The translations under genes and the position numbers were made by a program. A stretch of 64,000 nucleotides of DNA from Terriglobales bacterium (GTDB taxonomy: Bacteria; Acidobacteriota; Terriglobia; Terriglobales; Acidobacteriaceae). The notes under the pieces are model-generated. The model made no database searches. It saw nothing but the letters and a program-made list of their open reading frames with translations, and was not told the origin of the DNA. The stretch spans positions 62,001 through 126,000 of the forward strand of contig DATMAB010000027.1 of the NCBI GenBank assembly GCA_035573675.1, in the 5' to 3' direction. Shown in pieces: positions 1 to 8,658 of this stretch (position 1 is its first letter; each line of letters starts with the position of its first letter).

Positions 1-74
1 TCCTCACCGTTCTGACGGCTGATGAAGCCGTAGCCCTTGGCGTCATTGAACCACTTCACAATTCCTTGTTCCAT
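1..74 (-). CDS. Cold-shock protein, 5' part only (window edge)
   Basis: Reading the minus strand from the ATG at 72-74 gives [16 protein letters not shown] after a short MEQ start. This is the RNP1-type nucleic-acid-binding strand of the CspA family. These proteins are single OB folds of about 65-70 residues that bind single-stranded RNA or DNA and melt mRNA structure. Only the first 24 residues lie in the window and the rest is off the left edge. The long upstream gap (75-281) fits the long 5' leaders of csp genes, but no specific cold-box element could be recognised. Confidence 0.85.
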   Translation of the reverse strand, partial: MEQGIVKWFNDAKGYGFISRQNGE

Positions 75-281
75 GTTGCGGGTAATTCCTTTTGTTGTTG
101 GATTTGCGCTGGACTGAAGCGGAAAACTGCAGAGGCAGGTACTAGCTCAAAAGCCGAACCGCTCTGAAACCCCTTCCATCTAACGCGCTTTGAGCATACC
201 GCAGATAGCCCGGAAAGGCAAAAGGGAGATGGCCGGGCGGCCTGGGGCGGCTGTGGTACTTTAGACCGCCACGAGGCCCGG

Positions 282-662
282 ATGATCGTCGGCACAGGCG
301 TGGACATTGTAGAAGTGCCGCGGGTGGCGGCGGCGATCGAGCGCTTCGGCCGGCGGTTCCTGGAGCGCGTGTTCACCCCGGACGAGATCCGCTACTGCGA
401 GTCTCGGCGCAACCGTGCCGAGCGTTACGCGGCCCGTTTTGCCGCCAAGGAAGCCGCGCTCAAGGCGCTGGGCACGGGCTGGAAGCGCGGCATCGCCTGG
501 CGCGAGGTGGAAGTGCGGCGCGAGCCCAGCGGACGCCCCACTCTTCACTTCTCGGGCAAGGCGGCCGAGTTTGCGGCCCGCCTGGGAGCGAAGCGCGCTG
601 CGCTTTCGCTCTCACACACGGTCGAACAGGCCATCGCGCATGTCATCCTCGAAGGTGATTAG
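282..662 (+). CDS. acpS: Holo-[acyl-carrier-protein] synthase
   Basis: Transfers 4'-phosphopantetheine from CoA to the serine of apo-ACP, making the carrier usable for fatty-acid synthesis. The 126-residue length is normal for the AcpS family. The N-terminal GVDIVEVPR carries the Mg-binding Asp, and [14 protein letters not shown] near residues 53-66 is the second signature with its Glu and Lys. The ATG at 282 follows a GAGG at a usable distance. Its substrate gene acpP lies about 20 kb away at 20,169. The next gene starts 77 bp downstream on the same strand and the two may be cotranscribed. Confidence 0.95.
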   Translation: MIVGTGVDIVEVPRVAAAIERFGRRFLERVFTPDEIRYCESRRNRAERYAARFAAKEAALKALGTGWKRGIAWREVEVRREPSGRPTLHFSGKAAEFAARLGAKRAALSLSHTVEQAIAHVILEGD

Positions 663-739
663 CCATCGAGGCAACGGAACTCGAAGATTGCCGAACTGCG
701 GAATTGCCGGATTGAGAGATTTCCCGCGAGCCATCTTGC

Positions 740-3115
740 ATGAGTGAAACCCAGGTCCTGCCGCTGGTGGAAGCGCCGGGTGTGCACGAAGTGCCGCCGC
801 GCCGCGTGCTGGCCGGCGTGGCGCTGGTGAGCTTCAGCATGCTGCTGCTGGAGCTGGCCTGCACACGCCTGTTCTCCGTGGTGTTGTTCTACCACTTCGC
901 CTTCCTGGCCATCGGAGTGGCCCTGCTGGGCCTGGGAGCAGGCGGCGTGTTCGCCTTCCTCAAGCGGCCCTGGCTGGCCCGGTGGGAGACCAGCGCCATC
1001 GTAGCGAGAATCTGCCTTATCAACGTGGTGGCTACGGTTTTCGCTCTGGCCATCATTCTGGTAGTGCCGGTCTCACCCGAACTGACCTGGCGCAATTTCG
1101 GCAAGCTTTCGGTGGTGTACCTGGCGACGGGCGTGCCGTTTTTCCTCTGTGGGCTGATTCTTTCGGTGGTATTCGCGCGTGAGACGAAGAAGGTCTCGCA
1201 CCTCTACGGTGCGGACCTGATGGGTGGCGCGCTGGCCTGCCTGCTCGTGGTCCCGGCGCTGAACGTCATCGGGGCGCCCAACGCGATTCTGGCGTCCGCC
1301 GCCGTCATGGCCGTAGCTTCGGCTGTATGGGCGGCAAACCGCGCGCAGCGCAACACCGGGCTGCGCATGGCGGTGGTGATGCTGGCGCTGATCGCCCTCC
1401 GCCTGGCCGGCGGTACGCCCGACGTACAGTACGTGCGGGCGATGAACCGGGAGCAGCCCAAGGTGCTGTTCGCCCGATGGAATGCCATCTCGCTGGTGCA
1501 GGTGCAGGAACTGCGGCGGGCGCTATACATGGTGATTGACTCGGATGCGCAAACCGCCATCATGAACATCCCGCCGGAGAGCGCGCGCCAACCCGAGACG
1601 CGCCGGCGCATCCTTTCCGGTGTTCCGGCGGTGGTCAACGCGCTGCGGCCCCAGGGCGATTACGCCATCATCGGCCCGGGCGGTGGTGTGGACGTGCTCC
1701 GCGCTCTGGCTGGCGGCAGCGCGAACATCACCGGTATCGAGATCAATCCCCTCATCGTCAACACCATCATGCTCGACAAGTTCCGGGACTACTCCCATCG
1801 GCTGTACGAGCAGCCGGAAGTGCGCATCCACGTCGGTGACGGCCGCAGCTTCCTGCGCCAGAGCCCCGATCGTTACGACGTGGTGCAAATGACCCTGGTG
1901 GACACCTGGGCCGCCACCTCGGCGGGCGCCTTCGCGCTCAGTGAGAACAACCTGTACACGGTGGAGGCCTTCCGCGAGTACTTCGAGCACTTGAAGCCGG
2001 ACGGCATGCTGGCCGTGACCCGCTGGGAATTCCGCCGGCCGCGGGAAGCCCTGCGTGTGGTTTCGCAGGGAATGGCGGCGCTGAAAACGCTCGGCGTGGA
2101 GCGTACCGAGGCCCACTTCCTGGTGGTCGCCGACGCAGCCCTCGACGAAGACGGCGTGCCCGTGACGGTCCTCATCAAGCGCTCCCCCTTCACGGCTGAA
2201 GAGGAATCTGCGCTCCGGGCGCACCTCCGCGAACACACTCATCTGCGGGTTCTTTACAGTCCGGCCACGCAGGAAGAGGGCCCGTTCGCTTCGCTCATCC
2301 GTAGCGGAGATCCCTGGCGGTTTGCGCAGGACTATCCCTACAACGTGGCGCCGGTGACCGACAACAATCCCTTCTTCTTCTTCACTGTGAAGACCGAGGA
2401 CGTGATGGCCAGCGTGCTGGGCGGCGGAGGCCGGGGCATGGACTGGCGCGTGAATCTGGGCGTGGCCGTGCTGGTGATGCTGCTGGGCATTTCGCTGGGC
2501 GCGGTGGTGCTGTTTCTCATCGTCCCGCTGGCTGTGCGCACCGGAGTCCGCGGCCACAACCTTGTGCGCCTGCTGTATTTCGTGGCCGTCGGCCTGGGCT
2601 ACATCCTGGTGGAAATAGCCCTCATTCAGCGCTTCGTCCTCTTTCTAGGACACCCGACGTACGCTCTGACGGTGGTCGTGTTCCTCATGCTTCTGGCCAG
2701 TGGCGCGGGCAGCGTCACGGCGCGCCGCTGGCTGGCGCAATCGGTGCGCGTGCGATTGGTGCTGGGGGCGATCGTCGTTATGGTCGTCGCGTACGTGTAC
2801 GTGCTGCCCTCGCTGCTGGCGCGGCTGGTCGGCCTGCCCTTCCCCGCGAAGTTGCTCTTGAGCGCGGTTTTCCTTCTGCCCCTCGGATTCATTATGGGAA
2901 TGCCGTTCCCCACCGGCTTGCGCGCGCTCGCCAGCCGCGGCGAAGAGACCATCGAGTGGGCCTTCGCCCTGAACGCGGCGGCCAGCGTGCTGGGCTCCAC
3001 CCTGGCGATTGTGATCGCCATCCAGTGGGGGCTGGGCGCGACGCTCGGCGCCGGCGCCGCCGCCTACGCACTGGCCGCCTCTGCGACCTCCCTGTGGCGG
3101 CGCGCGGAAGGCTGA
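740..3115 (+). CDS. Membrane-embedded spermidine-synthase-like protein
   Basis: A 791-residue protein. An N-terminal block of about six hydrophobic helices is followed by a soluble Rossmann methyltransferase-like domain, and then a C-terminal block of about six to seven helices. The central domain has IIGPGGGVDVLRAL (around residue 308), the glycine-rich nucleotide loop, followed by ITGIEINPLI, the acidic residue that normally binds the ribose of decarboxylated SAM or SAM. Such fusions resemble polyamine aminopropyltransferases, but their substrate is generally unproven. The start is the ATG at 740, with no strong Shine-Dalgarno. The function as a true spermidine synthase is inference from the fold only. 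Confidence 0.8.
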   Translation: MSETQVLPLVEAPGVHEVPPRRVLAGVALVSFSMLLLELACTRLFSVVLFYHFAFLAIGVALLGLGAGGVFAFLKRPWLARWETSAIVARICLINVVATVFALAIILVVPVSPELTWRNFGKLSVVYLATGVPFFLCGLILSVVFARETKKVSHLYGADLMGGALACLLVVPALNVIGAPNAILASAAVMAVASAVWAANRAQRNTGLRMAVVMLALIALRLAGGTPDVQYVRAMNREQPKVLFARWNAISLVQVQELRRALYMVIDSDAQTAIMNIPPESARQPETRRRILSGVPAVVNALRPQGDYAIIGPGGGVDVLRALAGGSANITGIEINPLIVNTIMLDKFRDYSHRLYEQPEVRIHVGDGRSFLRQSPDRYDVVQMTLVDTWAATSAGAFALSENNLYTVEAFREYFEHLKPDGMLAVTRWEFRRPREALRVVSQGMAALKTLGVERTEAHFLVVADAALDEDGVPVTVLIKRSPFTAEEESALRAHLREHTHLRVLYSPATQEEGPFASLIRSGDPWRFAQDYPYNVAPVTDNNPFFFFTVKTEDVMASVLGGGGRGMDWRVNLGVAVLVMLLGISLGAVVLFLIVPLAVRTGVRGHNLVRLLYFVAVGLGYILVEIALIQRFVLFLGHPTYALTVVVFLMLLASGAGSVTARRWLAQSVRVRLVLGAIVVMVVAYVYVLPSLLARLVGLPFPAKLLLSAVFLLPLGFIMGMPFPTGLRALASRGEETIEWAFALNAAASVLGSTLAIVIAIQWGLGATLGAGAAAYALAASATSLWRRAEG

Positions 3116-3201
3116 CTCCTGCAAAGCCCATCTGATATGATGCGACGCTCTGTCGGCGCGCGCGGTTTCGTCCTCAGGCGCGCCGGCTCCGGAGGAGCAG
3201 G

Positions 3202-4275
3202 TTGCCCAGCCGCAGGCAGGTCACGTGGGCCGAACTCCGTGTTGGCGTCACCGTGCTGGTTTCCAGCGCGGTGCTGGCGGTGGCCATCTTCCTGGTCACC
3301 GGCACCACCGGCCTGTTCGGCGGCACCATCCGCGTGAAGACCTATTTCGACAATGCCGAGGGCCTGCGCCCGGGCGCTCCGGTCAGCCTGCAGGGCGTGG
3401 ACATCGGCAACGTCACCGACATCCGCATCGTGGAGGGCCGCCCGCAGCAGCCGGTCGAGGTCACCTTGAAGCTCTCCACCCGCTACCGGGAACGTTTGCG
3501 CAAGGACTCCGTGGCTTCCCTCAACACGCGCGGCGCTTTGGGCGAAACCTACATCGACATCTTCAGCGGTGAAGCCAAGGGAGCCGAAGCCGCCGATGGC
3601 GACGTGCTGCCTTCGGAAGAGCGCCCCGGCTTGCAGGACGTGGTGCGCGCCAGCCAGACCACGCTGGAGAACATGAACGTCCTGCTGAAGCGCCTGGACC
3701 GGATTGTGGCTGCCGTCGAGCGCGGCGAGGGCTCGGTGGGCAAGTTCATCTACGATCCCACCCTGTTCAACAAGGCCAACGAGACGCTGAACGAAGTCCG
3801 CAATCTCGTGCGCGGCATCAGTCGCGGCGAGGGTACCGTGGGCAAGCTGCTGAAGGACGAGGAGCTCTACCGCCGCGCCAACGCCTCGGTGGAAAAGCTG
3901 AACAGGATCGTCGACAAGATCGAGCGCGGCGAAGGCTCGGCCGGCAAGTTCATCAACGATCCCAGGCTTTACGAGCAGGCCGAGCAGACCATGGCCAAGG
4001 CCAGCCGCGTCATGTCCGACGTCGAAGCGGGCAAGGGGACCATGGGCAAGATCTTGCGCGACGAAGAGTTCGCGAAAAAGGTGGATAACACCATGACCCG
4101 CCTGTCGCAGATCGCCGACCGTCTGGAGGCCGGTGAGGGCACGGCCGGCAAGCTCCTGCGCGATCCCTCGATCTACACCAACGCCGACCAGATGCTGGTG
4201 GAAACGCGCAACCTGATCAAGGCGGTCCGCGAGAACCCGAAAAAGTATCTGACCATTCGCTTCAAACTGTTCTGA
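3202..4275 (+). CDS. MlaD/MCE-family protein with five 34-residue repeats
   Basis: Starts at a TTG with GGAGGAG at 3191-3197. No ATG fits in frame. One N-terminal transmembrane helix (about residues 12-35) anchors a single MCE domain (about residues 40-120, with YFDNAEGLRPGAPVSLQGV). MCE proteins form rings that carry lipids between membranes. Residues 175-345 hold five copies of G(E/K)G(S/T)xGK(F/L/I) starting at residues 175, 209, 243, 277 and 311, an exact 34-residue period. The copies are separated by helical stretches that probably form the periplasmic tube. The usual partners MlaE and MlaF are not in the window, so this gene is an orphan here. Confidence 0.88.
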   Translation: MPSRRQVTWAELRVGVTVLVSSAVLAVAIFLVTGTTGLFGGTIRVKTYFDNAEGLRPGAPVSLQGVDIGNVTDIRIVEGRPQQPVEVTLKLSTRYRERLRKDSVASLNTRGALGETYIDIFSGEAKGAEAADGDVLPSEERPGLQDVVRASQTTLENMNVLLKRLDRIVAAVERGEGSVGKFIYDPTLFNKANETLNEVRNLVRGISRGEGTVGKLLKDEELYRRANASVEKLNRIVDKIERGEGSAGKFINDPRLYEQAEQTMAKASRVMSDVEAGKGTMGKILRDEEFAKKVDNTMTRLSQIADRLEAGEGTAGKLLRDPSIYTNADQMLVETRNLIKAVRENPKKYLTIRFKLF

Positions 4276-4309
4276 GGTTTCACGGAGCACACTCTTGCAA
4301 GGAGCCCGA

Positions 4310-6337
4310 ATGCAAACCAAGCTCGCACTTTCGTTGATGATCGTCCTGGCCGCGCTCGCCGCCGCCGGCCAGTCGGCCGACAGAACGCCGGCGCGCGGTT
4401 TCAGCCTGGACGCGATGGACCGCAGCGTCGACCCCTGCGTGGATTTCTACCAGTACTCCTGCGGCGGCTGGCGGGCGAAGAACCCCATCCCCGCGGATCG
4501 CTCGGCTTGGGGCCGGGGCAGCGAACTGCAGGAGCGGAACTACGAAGTCTTGCGTGACATCCTGGAAAAAGCCGCGGCCAGGAAGACCGGGGCCAGCAAG
4601 GTTGAGCAGGAGGTCGGGACTTTCTGGGCTGCCTGCATGGATGAGAAAGTCTCCGAAGCCCGGGGCTTTGAACCCATCGCTCCGGAGTTGAAGCGGATCG
4701 CCGACCTGAAGAGCAAGGCGGAGATCCCCGGCCTGCTGGCGCACCTTCACCAGACGGGCGTGAATGCGCTGTTCCGCACCGACTCCGAGCAGGATTTCAA
4801 GGACGCCACCGAAGTCATCGCCGTGACCGACCAGCGCGGCTTGAGCCTTCCCGACCGGGACTACTACCTCAAGGATGATCCCAAGTTTGTTGAGAATCGC
4901 AAACAATACCTGGCCCATCTGGAGAAGATGTTCGGCATGTTGGGCGAGCCCGCAGAAAAGGCAGCGGCGGATGCCAAGGTGGTGATGGAGATTGAGACCA
5001 AGCTGGCGGAAGCGTCCATGGATCGGGTGAGGCGTCGCGAGCCCGCCAATATCTATCACCGGATGAAGGTGGCGGAGTTGGCCGCGCTCAGTCCCTCGTT
5101 CGACTGGAATGCCTACCTGAAAGCGGCCGGCGTACCGCCCATCGAGAGCCTGAACGTACGTGTGCCCGACTTCGTCAAGGGCATGGAGGGCGTTCTTGCC
5201 TCCCGCAGCCTCGACGACCTGAAAACCTACCTGCGCTGGCAGGTGACGCGCGCCAACGCGCCGCTGCTTTCCTCCGCCTTCGTGGAGGAGAATTTCGACT
5301 TTTTCGGGCGCAAGCTCACCGGCGCCAAGGAGAACCGGCCGCGCTGGAAACGCTGCGTGGAGCGCACGGACGACGCCCTGGGCGAGGCCTTGGGTCAGCT
5401 CTACGTCGATGCCACCTTCGGCGCCGAAGGCAAAGAGCGCATGCTCAAGATGGTGCGGGCGCTGGAGGCCGCCCTGGAGCGCGACATCCGCGAGCTGCCC
5501 TGGATGACGGAAGCCACCAAGGAAAAAGCGCTGGAGAAGCTGCACGCCATCGCCAACAAGATCGGCTATCCGGAGAAGTATCGCGATTACTCCAGCATCC
5601 GCCTGGTCTCCGACGACCTGGTGGGCAACGTTGCTCGCAGCAACCGGTTCGAATTCGCGCGGCAACTGAACAAGATCGGTAAGCCGGTGGACCCGAAGGA
5701 GTGGTTCATGACGCCGCCCACCGTCAATGCCTACTACGACCCGCAACAGAACAACATCAACTTCCCCGCCGGCATCTTGCAGCCGCCGTTCTTCGACCGC
5801 AGCATGGATGACGCGGTGAATTTTGGCGGGATCGGCGCGGTGATCGGCCACGAGCTTACTCACGGCTTCGACGATGAAGGCCGCAAATTCGACCCCAAAG
5901 GCAATCTCAAGGACTGGTGGACGGAAGACGACGCCCGGGAGTTCGAACAGCGCGCCAGTTGCGTCGCCGACCAGTACAGCGAGTACTCGCCGATTGCGGA
6001 TGTGAAGCTGAACGGCAAGCTCACCCTGGGCGAGAACACCGCCGACAACGGCGGGCTGCGCATTGCCTACATGGCTCTGATGGATACAATCGCCGGCAAG
6101 AGCGCCCCCTCTATTGAGGGCTTCACGCCCGAGCAGCGGTTTTTCCTGGGTTGGGGACAGGTATGGTGCCAGAACATCACCGATCAGCGGACCAAGATGC
6201 TGGCCACCATTGACCCGCATTCTCCCGGGCGCTTCCGTGTGATTGGCGTGGTCTCCAACATGCCGGAATTCCAGAAGGCCTTCTCATGCAAAAAGGGACA
6301 ACCCATGGTGCGCGAGAACGCCTGCCGCGTGTGGTGA
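4310..6337 (+). CDS. Secreted M13-family zinc metallopeptidase (first of a tandem pair)
   Basis: Neprilysin/PepO-type endopeptidase. The ATG at 4310 follows AAGGAG and opens a signal peptide (MQTKLALSLMIVL...AGQS). An in-frame TTG at 4295 lacks such a site. The catalytic HELTH lies near residue 514, with the third zinc ligand in ENTADNGG about 60 residues later. NAYYDPQQNNINFPAGILQPPFF is the family's substrate-binding NAY region. The protein ends in CRVW, the C-terminal motif typical of M13. The 675-residue length is full. The second copy at 6498 shares the same architecture, pointing to a tandem duplication. Confidence 0.95.
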   Translation: MQTKLALSLMIVLAALAAAGQSADRTPARGFSLDAMDRSVDPCVDFYQYSCGGWRAKNPIPADRSAWGRGSELQERNYEVLRDILEKAAARKTGASKVEQEVGTFWAACMDEKVSEARGFEPIAPELKRIADLKSKAEIPGLLAHLHQTGVNALFRTDSEQDFKDATEVIAVTDQRGLSLPDRDYYLKDDPKFVENRKQYLAHLEKMFGMLGEPAEKAAADAKVVMEIETKLAEASMDRVRRREPANIYHRMKVAELAALSPSFDWNAYLKAAGVPPIESLNVRVPDFVKGMEGVLASRSLDDLKTYLRWQVTRANAPLLSSAFVEENFDFFGRKLTGAKENRPRWKRCVERTDDALGEALGQLYVDATFGAEGKERMLKMVRALEAALERDIRELPWMTEATKEKALEKLHAIANKIGYPEKYRDYSSIRLVSDDLVGNVARSNRFEFARQLNKIGKPVDPKEWFMTPPTVNAYYDPQQNNINFPAGILQPPFFDRSMDDAVNFGGIGAVIGHELTHGFDDEGRKFDPKGNLKDWWTEDDAREFEQRASCVADQYSEYSPIADVKLNGKLTLGENTADNGGLRIAYMALMDTIAGKSAPSIEGFTPEQRFFLGWGQVWCQNITDQRTKMLATIDPHSPGRFRVIGVVSNMPEFQKAFSCKKGQPMVRENACRVW

Positions 6338-6400
6338 GCCGGACATGCCTGCTTCCGCTCCGCAGGCTGGTCCGTCTAATCGAGGAATCAGTCCGGCTGA

Positions 6401-6423
6401 TCCCAATCCGCTACGGATTGGGA
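6401..6423. terminator. Strong hairpin between the two M13 peptidase genes
   Basis: A perfect 10-bp inverted repeat (TCCCAATCCG / CGGATTGGGA) with a 3-nt loop sits 64 bp after the first peptidase stop. No T-run follows, so it may stabilise mRNA or attenuate rather than terminate. Confidence 0.45.
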
Positions 6424-6497
6424 GCCGCCGGCTGGCAGGTTTTACTAACCGGGCCCCGGCCTGGGGCCGAATCAGTTTCTAGCGGGAGGAACAACGG

Positions 6498-8519
6498 ATG
6501 CGAGTACTTCGACTGATTGGGCTGCTGCTGGCGGCGGCGATGGCATGGGCGCAGGCGGAAGGGCCCAAGCCCATGAAGAGCCTGGATCTGGACGCCATGG
6601 ATACGTCCGCCGACCCCTGCGAGGACTTCTTTCAATACGCCTGCGGGAAGTGGAACGCCAACAATCCCATTCCACCGGACCAGACGCGCTGGGGGCGCTT
6701 CGACGAGTTGCGCGAGCGCAACCGCTACGTTCTGCGCGACATCCTGGAGAAGTATCGCGCCAAGAACGCCGGGCGCACCGCGGTGGAGCAGAAGATCGGC
6801 GACTACTACGACGCCTGCATGGACCAGGCGGCGCTGGAGAAGAAAGGCCTGAAGCCGCTCCAGCCCTACCTGAAAAAAATCGACAAGATGAAAAGCAAGG
6901 CCGACCTGACCCGGGTGCTCATCACGCTGCACGACGCCGGATCGAATGCGTTGTTCGGGTTCGGGGCCGTCCCGCAACTGAAGAACTCCACCACCACCGG
7001 CGCCTGGGCGGACCAGGGCGGTCTCGGCCTGCCCAACAAGGATTTCTACTTCAAGGACGACGCCAAATCGGACGAAATCCGTACCAAGTACGTCGAGCAC
7101 GTGGGCAACATGCTGGCGCTGCTGGGCGAATCACCGGCCAGCGCCAAGACCACCGCCGCCGCCATCATGAAGCTGGAGACGACATTGGCCAGGAACGCCC
7201 AGGACCCGGTGACGCGCCGCAATCCCAACAACCTCGACCACTGGATGAAACGCAGCGAGTTTGAATCGCTGGCGCCTTCCATCCAATGGACGCTGTATTA
7301 TGAGGGCATCGGCGCTCCATCCTTCACCGAGCTCAACGTGGCCAACCCCGAGTTCTTCAAGGGACTGGAAGCCGCGGTGAACCAAACCGATCTGCCCACC
7401 ATCAAGGCCTATCTCAAGTGGCGCCTGGTCACGCTGGCCGCGCAATTCCTGCCGGAGCGCTTCCAGCAGGAAAACTTCAACTTCTTCCAGAAGACTTTGC
7501 AGGGCGCCAAAGAGATCCAGCCGCGCTGGAAGCGTTGTGCCAACGCCGTCGACGCCGACCTGGGTCAGGCTTTAGGGCAGAAGTACGTCGAGCTGACCTT
7601 CGGGGCCGAAGGCAAGGAGCGCACCCTGAAGATGGTACATGCACTGGAGAAGGCCCTGGAGCGCGACATCGAGCAACTGGACTGGATGGGCCCGGAAACC
7701 AAGAAGCGCGCCAAGGAAAAGCTCGCCGCCATCTTCAACATGATCGGTTACCCGGACCAGTGGCGCGATTACTCCGCGCTCGCCATCAAGCGCGGCGACG
7801 CGCTCGGCAACTCGCTGCGCTCCAACGCCTTCGAGAACCGGCGTCAGCTGCGCAAGATCGGCAATCCCGTGGACCGCAAGGAGTGGCCCTTCACTCCGCC
7901 CACCGTGAATGCCGGCTATTCGCCGTTGCAGAACCGCATCTCGTTCCCAGCCGGTATCCTGCAACCGCCGTTCTACAGCAACGACATTGATGACGCGGTG
8001 AATTTCGGCGCCATCGGCATGGTCATCGGGCACGAGCTCACCCACGGCTTCGACGACTCGGGCCGCCGCTACGACGCCCAGGGCAACCTGCGCGACTGGT
8101 GGACTCCCGAGGATGCCAAGGAGTTTGAGCGCCGCGCCGCCTGTATCGCCGACCAGTACAGCGCCTATTCGCCCATCGAGGGCGTCAAGCTGAACGGCAA
8201 GCTCACGCTCGGGGAGAACGTGGCCGATAACGGCGGCAGCCGCATCGCCCTGATGGCCCTGCTGGATACCTTCGGTGGCAAGGAGCCGGAGAAGATCGAC
8301 GGCTTCACCGCCGAGCAGCGCTTCTTCCTCGGCTACGGGCAGATCTGGTGTCAGAACGTCACGCCGGAGCGCGAGCGCACTTCCGCGCTCACCGACCCGC
8401 ACTCGCCGGGTCGCTTCCGGGTGAACGGCGTGGTCTCCAATTCGCCCGAGTTCCAGAAGGCTTTCGGCTGCAAGAAGGGCCAGGCCATGGTGCGGGAGAA
8501 CGCCTGCCGGGTGTGGTAG
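6498..8519 (+). CDS. Secreted M13-family zinc metallopeptidase (second of a tandem pair)
   Basis: A 673-residue paralogue of the gene upstream. The start ATG has GGGAGGA at 6483-6489 and begins a signal peptide (MRVLRLIGLLLAAAMAWAQ). The zinc site is HELTH near residue 512 followed by ENVADNGG, so catalytic residues are intact. The NAGYSPLQNRISFPAG segment replaces the NAYYDPQQNN of its neighbour. That is a difference at the substrate-contact strand and suggests different peptide preferences. It ends in CRVW like its paralogue. Periplasmic location is inferred from the signal peptide. Confidence 0.95.
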   Translation: MRVLRLIGLLLAAAMAWAQAEGPKPMKSLDLDAMDTSADPCEDFFQYACGKWNANNPIPPDQTRWGRFDELRERNRYVLRDILEKYRAKNAGRTAVEQKIGDYYDACMDQAALEKKGLKPLQPYLKKIDKMKSKADLTRVLITLHDAGSNALFGFGAVPQLKNSTTTGAWADQGGLGLPNKDFYFKDDAKSDEIRTKYVEHVGNMLALLGESPASAKTTAAAIMKLETTLARNAQDPVTRRNPNNLDHWMKRSEFESLAPSIQWTLYYEGIGAPSFTELNVANPEFFKGLEAAVNQTDLPTIKAYLKWRLVTLAAQFLPERFQQENFNFFQKTLQGAKEIQPRWKRCANAVDADLGQALGQKYVELTFGAEGKERTLKMVHALEKALERDIEQLDWMGPETKKRAKEKLAAIFNMIGYPDQWRDYSALAIKRGDALGNSLRSNAFENRRQLRKIGNPVDRKEWPFTPPTVNAGYSPLQNRISFPAGILQPPFYSNDIDDAVNFGAIGMVIGHELTHGFDDSGRRYDAQGNLRDWWTPEDAKEFERRAACIADQYSAYSPIEGVKLNGKLTLGENVADNGGSRIALMALLDTFGGKEPEKIDGFTAEQRFFLGYGQIWCQNVTPERERTSALTDPHSPGRFRVNGVVSNSPEFQKAFGCKKGQAMVRENACRVW

Positions 8520-8520
8520 A

Positions 8521-8656
8521 GAGGCAGCTCCTGGCTACGAGCTTCTAGCTGGGAGGTGCTGGTTTCCGCAATCCGAACTCGAAACGGCCCGGGTACTGCG
8601 GGGTCCGCTCCCACTTCGTCTTCAAGCTGGCAGCTGGAGGCTGGCAGCTAGTCGCT
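8521..8656. repeat. Stuttering GGCAGCT/TAGCTGG-type repeat between convergent genes
   Basis: Degenerate repeats of GCAGCT, CTAGCTGG and GGAGGCTGGCAGCTAG fill the gap between the convergent peptidase and MBL genes. No gene was found here. Confidence 0.5.
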
Positions 8657-8658
8657 CG

